From contig RHBP01000036.1 in NCBI GenBank assembly GCA_010030955.1, positions 1-13,038 of the forward strand: DNA of 13,038 nt. The letters are read 5' to 3'. Shown one piece after another: positions 7,106-13,038 of the stretch; the stretch's first letter is position 1; the number at the start of each line of letters is the position of its first letter. The notes beneath the pieces are model-generated. The model searched no databases, was not told where the DNA came from, and worked only from the letters and a program-made list of their open reading frames with translations. This DNA comes from Synechococcaceae bacterium WBB_10_009. GTDB lineage: Bacteria > Cyanobacteriota > Cyanobacteriia > PCC-6307 > Cyanobiaceae. The position numbers and the translations under genes are program-made.

Positions 7106-7348
7106 TCAGCCCGGTTCGATCAGGCTGAGCTGCCGCACGGGCGACTGCTCATCGATGAAGCCATAGGCGGCGAACACCGAGGCATCGCCATGGGTGATGT
7201 GCTGGCCATCGCTGTGCCGCTCCAGCACGAAGCCCTCGGCCGCCATGCGCCGCATCAGCGCGGCCGCCTCCTCAAAGCGGGCCGCCATGGCCTCCAGGCT
7301 GGCGCAATCGGCGGTGAGGCCGGCTTCCTTCCAGGTGAAATAGGCCAT
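7106..7348 (-). CDS. Small conserved cyanobacterial protein, unknown function
   Basis: An 80-residue soluble protein starting MAYFTWKEAGLTADCASLEA with ATG at 7348. Its middle is an Ala/Met/Arg-rich helix, MAARFEEAAALMRRMAAEGF, followed by short strands (VLERHSDGQHITH, SVFAAYGFIDEQ). There is no membrane segment or metal motif. The start lies 10 bp after the mraY stop on the same strand, so it is probably co-transcribed and perhaps translationally coupled. It resembles small hypothetical proteins I recall from picocyanobacteria, but no function is known to me. Confidence 0.78.
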   Translation of the reverse strand: MAYFTWKEAGLTADCASLEAMAARFEEAAALMRRMAAEGFVLERHSDGQHITHGDASVFAAYGFIDEQSPVRQLSLIEPG

Positions 7349-7358
7349 GGCGAGTGGG

Positions 7359-8453
7359 TTAGGGCAGCAGCACCAGCCCCAGAGCCACCAGTATCAGGCT
7401 GAGGGCCCAGAAGCCCACCACCACCTGTTGTTCGCTGGCACCCCCCAGCTCGAAGTGGTGGTGCAACGGGGCCATGCGCAGCACGCGGCGCCCCTGGCCG
7501 GTGGCGGGGTTTTTGGTGGCCTTGAACACCCACACCTGCACGATCACCGAGAGGGATTCCGCCAGGAACACCCCGCCCATCACCAGCAGCGGCCAGAGGC
7601 TGTTGCTCAGCAGCGCCACCGCCGCCAGGGCGGCCCCCATGGCCAGGGAGCCGGTGTCGCCCATGAACACCCGGGCCGGGTGGCGGTTGAACAGCAGAAA
7701 CCCCAGCCAGCAGCCGGCCATGGCGGCGCAAAAGCCGGCCAGGGCCGGATCCCCTTCGTGGCCGCGCAGCATCAGCTGCAGCCCCAGGCCGCTGAACACG
7801 ATGGCGCCGCAGCCCGCCGCCAGGCCATCGAGGCCGTCGGTGAGGTTGGTGGCGTTGCTCTCCGCCAGAAACACGAACAACCCCAGGGGCCAGATCAGCA
7901 GCCCCAGGGGCAGCACCCAGCCCAGGGGCAGGGCGATGTCGCCGCCCATCTGCTGCTCATGGGCGGCCCAGGCCAGGAAGGCCACGGCTGAGATCGCCTG
8001 CAGCAGCAGCTTGCCGCGGGGGGTGAGCCCGGTGTTGTGGTGCTTGGTGAGGCTGCGCCAATCGTCCACGGCGCCGATGGCCATGGAGGCGAGGGTGATG
8101 GCGGCCACCGCCGGCAGCCGTGCATCCGAGGGGGCCACCAGGCCGCCCACGATCACCCCCACCGGCACCACCAGCAGGCCGCCCATGGTGGGGGTGCCCG
8201 CTTTGCTCAGGTGCGCCTGGGGGCCCTCGGCGCGGATCACCTGGCCCAGCTTCAGTTGCCGCAGTCGCGGCACCCCCCAGCCGCTGAGCAGGGCGCTCAC
8301 CACCGCCGCCGCCAGCAGCGGTGGGGTGAGCTGCGGGGCGCGGCTGAGCAGGTCGCTGGCGACCGCCAGCCCCAACAGCAACAAGCCCAGCAACAGCGCC
8401 AGATGGCGGCTGTTGCTGGGCAGGGAGGCGATCAGCCTGGTGGGGGAGAGCAA
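7359..8453 (-). CDS. mraY: Phospho-N-acetylmuramoyl-pentapeptide transferase (MraY)
   Basis: MraY moves phospho-MurNAc-pentapeptide from UDP to undecaprenyl phosphate, making lipid I at the cytoplasmic membrane, the first membrane step of peptidoglycan synthesis. The 364 residues hold about ten membrane segments. Diagnostic motifs are KAGTPTMGGLL, the Asp pair in AIGAVDDWRSL, ESNATNLTDGLDGLAAG and the C-terminal APLHHHFELGG. The only in-frame start between the previous gene and the first membrane helix is TTG at 8453; no ATG or GTG and no Shine-Dalgarno sequence is seen there. It follows the DUF3134 gene by 13 bp and precedes the 80-aa gene by 10 bp. Identity is certain; the start is less so. 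Confidence 0.97.
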   Translation of the reverse strand: MLSPTRLIASLPSNSRHLALLLGLLLLGLAVASDLLSRAPQLTPPLLAAAVVSALLSGWGVPRLRQLKLGQVIRAEGPQAHLSKAGTPTMGGLLVVPVGVIVGGLVAPSDARLPAVAAITLASMAIGAVDDWRSLTKHHNTGLTPRGKLLLQAISAVAFLAWAAHEQQMGGDIALPLGWVLPLGLLIWPLGLFVFLAESNATNLTDGLDGLAAGCGAIVFSGLGLQLMLRGHEGDPALAGFCAAMAGCWLGFLLFNRHPARVFMGDTGSLAMGAALAAVALLSNSLWPLLVMGGVFLAESLSVIVQVWVFKATKNPATGQGRRVLRMAPLHHHFELGGASEQQVVVGFWALSLILVALGLVLLP

Positions 8454-8466
8454 GGCCGCGGAGGGA

Positions 8467-8742
8467 TCAGTCCTCCCAGTCTTCCTCGGGTTGCTCGTCG
8501 GCGGCGTTGTAATCCTCTTTTTCGCCCATCAGCGCCGAGAGCTCCTCCTCCTCCACGGTGCTCACATCGGAGCTGGCGGTTTCCTCATCGGCCACCAGGC
8601 GGCCGCTGGTTTCCAGCCAGCTCAGCAGATCGGGCTCCTCGCGCAGGGGCAGCACCGGCGCCGGCTCGTTGCGGCCGTAGCGGGTGAGCGAAGGGTTGAT
8701 GCCATCCAGCTGGCTAAGGCTGGTGCTGAGTTTGCTGCTCAT
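8467..8742 (-). CDS. DUF3134-family protein
   Basis: A 91-residue acidic protein starting MSSKLSTSLSQLDGINPSLT with ATG at 8742. The core NPSLTRYGRNEPAPVLPLRE followed by PDLLSWLETSGRLV matches, from memory, the cyanobacterial DUF3134 family. The C-terminal 40 residues are strongly acidic (VEEEELSALMGEKEDYNA, then DEQPEEDWED) and probably disordered. No catalytic motif is visible. It is the first gene of a leftward group with mraY and the 80-aa gene, so it may share their promoter. No function is known to me, and adjacency to mraY is not enough to assign an envelope role. Confidence 0.82.
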   Translation of the reverse strand: MSSKLSTSLSQLDGINPSLTRYGRNEPAPVLPLREEPDLLSWLETSGRLVADEETASSDVSTVEEEELSALMGEKEDYNAADEQPEEDWED

Positions 8743-8752
8743 CGCTGGGGGC

Positions 8753-9064
8753 GTGCGGCTGGGGCCAATCAGCCATCCTAGAGGAGCCCCCGCTGGGCGC
8801 TGCCCGCCGCCGCTGACGGACCCCAAGCCTGAATGGCAGCGGCTGCTGCCCCCCTGGCTCACGGCCCTCGCCGTGAGTGCCCTGCTGGTGTGGGCGGGGC
8901 GGCACTGGCCCACGCCGCTGCTGGAGCAGCCCTGGGCCCTGGCCCATCCCCAGTGGCCGGCCCGCCTGGCCCTCGGGCTGGTGCTGCTGCCACCGCTGTT
9001 GATGGCGCTGGCGCTGCTGGCCGGCATGGGCCGCCACCACGGCAGGGGAGAATCGTCCGACTGA
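8753..9064 (+). CDS. Small two-span membrane protein, unknown; start uncertain
   Basis: The frame ends with TGA at 9062-9064. Its clear protein-like part is LTDPKPEWQRLLPPWLTALA onward, with two hydrophobic spans (about LTALAVSALLVWAG and LALGLVLLPPLLMALALLAG) and a His/Arg tail. No ATG begins it. GTG at 8753 gives 103 residues but lies only 11 bp from the divergent DUF3134 start. A strong GAGGAG at 8781-8786 has no standard start codon at normal spacing. CTG at 8813 or GTG at 8873 are further options, and the latter cuts into the first span. It sits 18 bp before argG. I recognise no family. Confidence 0.45.
   Translation: MRLGPISHPRGAPAGRCPPPLTDPKPEWQRLLPPWLTALAVSALLVWAGRHWPTPLLEQPWALAHPQWPARLALGLVLLPPLLMALALLAGMGRHHGRGESSD
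8781..8786 (+). promoter_or_regulatory. Shine-Dalgarno-like GAGGAG without a matching start codon
   Basis: GAGGAG is complementary to the 16S rRNA 3' end, yet no ATG, GTG or TTG lies 5-12 bases downstream. It may be chance or part of the DUF3134 promoter on the other strand. It may also mean that the small membrane ORF begins at a non-standard codon such as CTG at 8813. Confidence 0.25.
9048..9053 (+). promoter_or_regulatory. Candidate -10 element GAGAAT upstream of argG
   Basis: GAGAAT ends 29 bases before the argG ATG and lies over the last codons of the small membrane ORF. The same hexamer precedes the Ycf23/DUF561 gene and uvrB. A start site around 9060 would leave a leader of about 23 nt holding the GGAGA ribosome binding site at 9071-9075. 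No -35 box is evident. Confidence 0.3.
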
Positions 9065-9070
9065 GCGCGT

Positions 9071-9075
9071 GGAGA
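9071..9075 (+). promoter_or_regulatory. argG ribosome binding site
   Basis: GGAGA stands 7 bases before the ATG at 9083 and only 4 before an in-frame GTG at 9080. The spacing favours the ATG, which also gives the usual MGRAKKAVLAYSGGVDTS start. Confidence 0.6.
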
Positions 9076-9082
9076 CGCAGTG

Positions 9083-10282
<1,200 letters not shown>

Positions 10283-10285
10283 GGC

Positions 10286-10753
10286 TCAGGCGGCCCGTCG
10301 GTGGCTGCGATCGCCCCAGCTGCGGCGTTGGCCGCGGCCGGGCTGGGGCAGTTGGGGCAGCTGGATCGCCGCGGCTGCATCGGGCCCCGCCTCGGGGTTG
10401 AACCGCAGCCGCACTTCGCCGGGGGCCGGTGCCAGCCGCTGGATCTGTTGGTGCAGGCTGCGGTTGTCCGCCAGCAGTTGCTCCTGGCGCTCCAGCACCG
10501 GCTGCAGCCGCTGCGAAAACTTGCGCTCGAAAATCTCGGGCAGATCCGCCAGCAGCGCCTCCAGTTCGGTGATCTGCAGCCGCGCCTCCGCCAGTTCCCG
10601 TTCGGCGGTGGCCAGGGCCCGCTGCAGGTCGGGATCAGGGCCGGGTTGGGGCTCCTCGATCAGGCGCCAATCGGCGTCCTGAATGTCGGCGTCGACAAGC
10701 TCGACGGAAGGGGGCTCCGGGGCGGCTGGTTGCTGGCCCTCGGACTCCACCAT
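10286..10753 (-). CDS. Hypothetical coiled-coil protein
   Basis: A 155-residue protein starting MVESEGQQPAAPEPPSVELV with ATG at 10753; a GTG at 10771 would add six residues. After an acidic Pro-rich N-terminus, residues about 44-105 form a heptad-like coiled coil: LQRALATAERELAEARLQIT, then LEALLADLPEIFERKFSQRL, then VLERQEQLLADNRSLHQQIQ. The tail is basic (GQRRSWGDRSHRRAA). There is no membrane segment. It lies beyond the rpsF terminator on the same strand, with only 18 bp between the U-tract and the ATG, so it needs read-through or a promoter overlapping the terminator. I recognise no family; a scaffold or cell-structure role would be a guess. Confidence 0.75.
   Translation of the reverse strand: MVESEGQQPAAPEPPSVELVDADIQDADWRLIEEPQPGPDPDLQRALATAERELAEARLQITELEALLADLPEIFERKFSQRLQPVLERQEQLLADNRSLHQQIQRLAPAPGEVRLRFNPEAGPDAAAAIQLPQLPQPGRGQRRSWGDRSHRRAA
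10307..10314. repeat. HIP1 octamer GCGATCGC
   Basis: The second perfect HIP1 copy in the window, inside the 3' end of the coiled-coil gene. Confidence 0.6.
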
Positions 10754-10771
10754 CGACCGGGATCTCGACAC

Positions 10772-10807
10772 AAAAAAACCACCAAACCCTAACGGTGGGT
10801 TTGGTGG
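10772..10807 (-). terminator. Intrinsic terminator downstream of rpsF
   Basis: On the minus strand CCACCAAACCC, a 7-nt loop and GGGTTTGGTGG form a perfect 11-bp stem (+ strand arms 10779-10789 and 10797-10807). Seven T residues follow immediately (A-run at 10772-10778 on the + strand). This is the clearest terminator in the window. It ends the aroE, tic20-like, rpsF group and lies 18 bp before the start of the coiled-coil gene. Confidence 0.9.
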
Positions 10808-10811
10808 GTTT
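10794..10811 (+). repeat. Tandem duplication of GGTGGGTTT
   Basis: Two exact adjacent copies of GGTGGGTTT. They overlap the right arm of the terminator. The four G-runs (GG, GGG, GG, GGG) could form a two-layer quadruplex on the + strand, which is the template strand for rpsF. Confidence 0.6.
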
Positions 10812-10829
10812 CAAGCCTGGACAGGCTTG
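10812..10829 (-). other. Second small hairpin between rpsF and its terminator
   Basis: CAAGCCT (10812-10818) and AGGCTTG (10823-10829) form a perfect 7-bp stem with a 4-base loop, 8 bases after the rpsF stop codon in the direction of transcription. No T-run follows it. It may stabilise the mRNA 3' end or assist the terminator behind it. Confidence 0.5.
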
Positions 10830-10837
10830 TGGAGGCC

Positions 10838-11206
10838 TCAGGCTTCGCTGGTTTCCAGGGCGGCGGGTTCGCTGCTGGCCTGGGGGATGGGGCCGCTGCG
10901 GGGGGCGGGAAGGGGGCCTTCCTGCTTCACGGTGAGGTAGCGGATCACGTCCTCGCTGAGGCGCATGGCCCGCTCGAGGGTGGCCACCTGCTGGCCGTCG
11001 CCGTTGTGGGCCAGCTGCACGTAGATGCCTTCCTTGTGCTTGGCGATCGGGTAGGCCAGGCGGCGCTTGCCGCGCATCTGGCAATCGAGCACCTCAGCGC
11101 CGGCTTCGGTCACCAGGTCGCGGTACTTGGTGACATGGGTTTCCACCTCTTCCTCCGGGATGTCCGGACGAAGGATGTACATCGTTTCGTAATAGGGCTG
11201 CGACAT
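10838..11206 (-). CDS. rpsF: 30S ribosomal protein S6
   Basis: S6 sits on the platform of the 30S subunit, paired with S18. The 122-residue protein starts MSQPYYETMYILRPDIPEEE, the family's first strand. The characteristic GAEVLDCQMRGKRRLAYPIA with KHKEGIYVQLAHNG and the last strand segment LSEDVIRYLTVKQ follow. A Pro/Ala/Ser-rich tail of about 25 residues (after VKQEGPLPAP) extends past the core, as in many cyanobacteria. ATG at 11206 has no clear Shine-Dalgarno site. tic20-like is upstream by 89 bp, aroE lies before that, and a strong terminator follows. Confidence 0.97.
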   Translation of the reverse strand: MSQPYYETMYILRPDIPEEEVETHVTKYRDLVTEAGAEVLDCQMRGKRRLAYPIAKHKEGIYVQLAHNGDGQQVATLERAMRLSEDVIRYLTVKQEGPLPAPRSGPIPQASSEPAALETSEA

Positions 11207-11295
11207 GACTTGCGCGATCCGCTGTGGACGCCGAAGGGACGGTGGCTGGCGGTGTGGGGCGAAATCCCCTGCTCACCAGCGACGGATCGTCCACC

Positions 11296-11757
11296 CTACA
11301 GCTGCATGCGCACCGCTTCCGACAGGGTCGGGATGTCGGCCTCCTTGCCGCGCAGGCACTGCACCAGCGCAAACAGCAGCAGCACCAACATCCCCAGAAA
11401 CACGGTGTTGGCCAGGGTGCGGCCGGCGAAGCCGAGGCTGCCGATGCGCAGCAGCTGGAACGCCAGCGACAGCACCACCAGCACGATGTCCAGCAGGATC
11501 GCCTGCAGCACGTTGAAGCGCAGGAAATAGGGCACCTGCGGGTTGCGCACCACCGCCAGGAACAGCACCAGGAACAGCAGGAAACTGCCGAAGGGCACCC
11601 CCCGCTCCAGCATCAACACCGGCACCGCCGGCAGCACCAGCCATTGCAGGGCCGGGAAGAGGTTGTCGAGGGATTGGCCGAAGGGCAGCGCGGCGCTCCA
11701 GGGCAGCAGGTAGGCCAACACCGCCAGGGGGCGTTGCCAGAGGGGGATGTCGGCCAT
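11296..11757 (-). CDS. Tic20 / Ycf60-family membrane protein
   Basis: A 153-residue membrane protein starting MADIPLWQRPLAVLAYLLPW with ATG at 11757. Four hydrophobic segments follow: LAVLAYLLPWSAALPFG, LQWLVLPAVPVLMLERG, FGSFLLFLVLFLAVV and the pair AILLDIVLVVLSLAFQLL and LANTVFLGMLVLLLFALV. The motif LPFGQSLDNLFP and the sequence VPYFLRFNVLQAILLDIVL match the Tic20 family. Plastid members form part of the inner-envelope import channel; what the cyanobacterial homologue does is not established. It lies 27 bp downstream of aroE on the same strand and 89 bp before rpsF. Confidence 0.88.
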   Translation of the reverse strand: MADIPLWQRPLAVLAYLLPWSAALPFGQSLDNLFPALQWLVLPAVPVLMLERGVPFGSFLLFLVLFLAVVRNPQVPYFLRFNVLQAILLDIVLVVLSLAFQLLRIGSLGFAGRTLANTVFLGMLVLLLFALVQCLRGKEADIPTLSEAVRMQL

Positions 11758-11784
11758 GGCGGCACGCCGGCAGCTGGCGTGAGG

Positions 11785-12675
11785 CTATGGCAGCCGCTCC
11801 AGCAGTGCCTGGCGCATCACCGCCACCGGCACATCGCGGCGGCCGCTCCACAGCCGCAGGGCCGCGGCCCCCTGCTCCACCAGCATCTCCAGGCCATCCA
11901 GGGTGGTGCAGCCGCGCGCGGCCGCCTGGTGCAGCAGTTGGGTGGGCCGCGGCGTGTAGATGATGTCGTACACCCAGGTGCCGGGCCGCAGGGCATCGAG
12001 CTGCGCCGGCTGCAGCGGGCAGCCGAGGGCCGCCTGGGGGTCGCTGGCGGAGGCCATGCCCACGGGCGTGGTGTTCACCACCAGATCAGCCTCCGCCAGG
12101 GCGGGCCCCAGCCCATCCCCCCACGCCAGGGTGTGCAGCTGGGGGGCCCAGGCCTGCACATCGGCCTGGAAGGCCGCCAGGGCCTCCGGCCGGCGGCCCG
12201 TGAGCGTGATCGCGCCGCAGCCGAGCTCCACCAGCCCCGCCACCACGGCCCGGGCGCTGCCGCCGCAGCCCAGCACCAGCGCCCGCTTGCCCTGCCAGGG
12301 GTGGTCGGTGCGCCGCAGCGGCGCGCAGAAGCCCTCCACGTCGGTGTTGGTGCCGTGCCAGCCGCCCCCCTGCAGCGGCACCAGCACATTCACGGCCCCC
12401 AGCCGCTGGGCCAGGGGGCTGAGCTCACGGCAGAGCGCCGCCACGCTGTGCTTGTGGGGGATGGTGACGTTGAGGCCGCGGCACTCCAGGGCCTCCAGCC
12501 CCCGCACCACGGTGGCCAGCTCCGCCGCCGGTGCCGGCAGGGCCAGGAACACCCAGTCGAGCCCCATGGCCCGTAGGGCCGCGTTCTGCATCACCGGCGA
12601 GAGCGAGTGGTGCACCGGGCTGCCGAGCACCCCCACGAGGGCGGTGGTGCCGCTGATGGCGGGCTGCTGGCTCAC
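11785..12675 (-). CDS. aroE: Shikimate dehydrogenase (AroE)
   Basis: AroE reduces 3-dehydroshikimate to shikimate with NADPH, the fourth step of aromatic amino acid synthesis. From GTG at 12675 it has 296 residues. Visible motifs are HSLSPVMQNAAL (23-34), NVTIPHK with catalytic Lys75, GAVNVLV, GTNTD with catalytic Asp112, the NADP-binding loop GCGGSARAV, and NTTPVGM. I chose GTG because GGAGAG stands at good spacing before it and because family members begin close to ISGTTALVGVLG. An ATG at 12729 would add 18 residues of low similarity and has no ribosome binding site. It heads the aroE, tic20-like, rpsF group and is divergent from dnaK by about 100 bp. Confidence 0.95.
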   Translation of the reverse strand: MSQQPAISGTTALVGVLGSPVHHSLSPVMQNAALRAMGLDWVFLALPAPAAELATVVRGLEALECRGLNVTIPHKHSVAALCRELSPLAQRLGAVNVLVPLQGGGWHGTNTDVEGFCAPLRRTDHPWQGKRALVLGCGGSARAVVAGLVELGCGAITLTGRRPEALAAFQADVQAWAPQLHTLAWGDGLGPALAEADLVVNTTPVGMASASDPQAALGCPLQPAQLDALRPGTWVYDIIYTPRPTQLLHQAAARGCTTLDGLEMLVEQGAAALRLWSGRRDVPVAVMRQALLERLP

Positions 12676-12679
12676 GGGG

Positions 12680-12685
12680 CTCTCC
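12680..12685 (-). promoter_or_regulatory. aroE ribosome binding site favouring the GTG start
   Basis: On the minus strand GGAGAG stands 4 bases before GTG (12675-12673), with the GGAG core 6 bases away. The in-frame ATG at 12729 has no such site, so this sequence decides the start. Confidence 0.6.
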
Positions 12686-12772
12686 GGCGGTTGGTACGGG
12701 AACGGTTCGGCAACCACACCTAGCCCCATCCCGGGGCGGCTGTTGAGGATGCCTGCAGTTCAGAGGTCATCC

Positions 12773-13038
12773 ATGGGCAAGGTTGTCGGTATCGACCTTG
12801 GCACCACCAACAGCTGCGTGGCGGTGATGGAGGGCGGCAAGCCCACCGTGATTGCCAATGCCGAGGGCTTCCGCACCACGCCCTCTGTGGTGGCTTACAC
12901 CAAAAACCAGGACCAGCTGGTGGGGCAGATCGCCAAGCGTCAGGCGGTGATGAACCCCGAAAACACCTTCTATTTGGTGAAGCGCTTCATCGGCCGTCGG
13001 GTCGACGAGGTGAACGAGGAATCGAAGGAGGTGAGCTA
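12773..13038 (+). CDS. dnaK: Molecular chaperone DnaK (Hsp70), N-terminal part
   Basis: Only the first 88 codons are in the window; the gene runs off the right edge. DnaK folds client proteins through ATP-driven cycles with DnaJ and GrpE. The start MGKVVGIDLGTTNSCVAVME holds phosphate-binding loop 1 of the actin-like ATPase. VGQIAKRQAVMNPENTFY and VKRFIGRRVDE follow, with the catalytic lysine at residue 70. The ATG at 12773 is preceded by AGAGG at 12762-12766. The sequence looks like the main housekeeping cyanobacterial DnaK (often called DnaK2). Residue 68 is Leu (TTG), where Ser or Ala is usual. No CIRCE operator is visible upstream. Confidence 0.95.
   Translation, partial: MGKVVGIDLGTTNSCVAVMEGGKPTVIANAEGFRTTPSVVAYTKNQDQLVGQIAKRQAVMNPENTFYLVKRFIGRRVDEVNEESKEVS

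Noticed and set aside
11207..11295. Autoregulatory S6:S18 leader structure upstream of rpsF
   Set aside because: The gap holds only a 4-bp stem (GGGG/CCCC) and no sequence I can match to a known ribosomal protein leader.
11224..12576. 450-codon + strand frame opposite the tic20-like gene and aroE
   Set aside because: It is extremely Gln/His-rich antisense translation; the real genes on the minus strand have family motifs.
12676..12772. CIRCE or other heat-shock operator upstream of dnaK
   Set aside because: I looked for TTAGCACTC and its inverted partner and for other inverted repeats; none is present. GAGGAT at 12745 is a weak -10 candidate without support.

Overview
The window is a dense block of housekeeping genes from a GC-rich unicellular cyanobacterium, most likely a picocyanobacterium of the Synechococcus/Cyanobium group. 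The grounds are a Ycf23/DUF561 protein, a DUF3134 protein, a Tic20/Ycf60-type membrane protein beside rpsF and aroE, a dnaK of cyanobacterial type, two HIP1 octamers (GCGATCGC), short intergenic gaps, few Shine-Dalgarno sequences, and very high GC by eye. I see no mobile elements, CRISPR arrays, RNA genes or phage genes. No gene-free stretch exceeds about 100 bases.

Layout. 1-153 (+) is the C-terminal tail of a protein, possibly ribonuclease J. 155-625 (-) is a TPR-like hypothetical protein and 642-1666 (-) is tilS (tRNA-Ile lysidine synthase), whose reading frame is broken once at a 16-bp palindrome. Divergent from tilS, on the + strand, are the Ycf23/DUF561 gene (1731-2501) and uvrB (2540-4549). 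A leftward group follows: purT (5667-6857) and an LCP-family envelope protein (4564-5589). After a small membrane ORF on the + strand (6907-7077) comes a second leftward group: a DUF3134 gene (8467-8742), mraY (7359-8453) and an 80-aa conserved protein (7106-7348). On the + strand lie a small membrane ORF with an uncertain start (8753-9064) and argG (9083-10282). A third leftward group runs aroE (11785-12675), tic20-like (11296-11757) and rpsF (10838-11206), ending in a textbook intrinsic terminator. A coiled-coil protein gene (10286-10753) begins only 18 bp beyond that terminator's U-tract. The window ends in the first 88 codons of dnaK (+).

Functionally this is a mixed core set: tRNA decoding (TilS), nucleotide excision repair (UvrB), purine, arginine and shikimate synthesis (PurT, ArgG, AroE), peptidoglycan and envelope assembly (MraY, LCP), translation (S6), membrane protein handling (Tic20-like) and chaperoning (DnaK). 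I found no new multi-gene system. The points most worth checking are the tilS frameshift, the terminator squeezed between rpsF and the coiled-coil gene, a recurring GAGAAT element upstream of three + strand genes, and two small membrane ORFs of unknown role.
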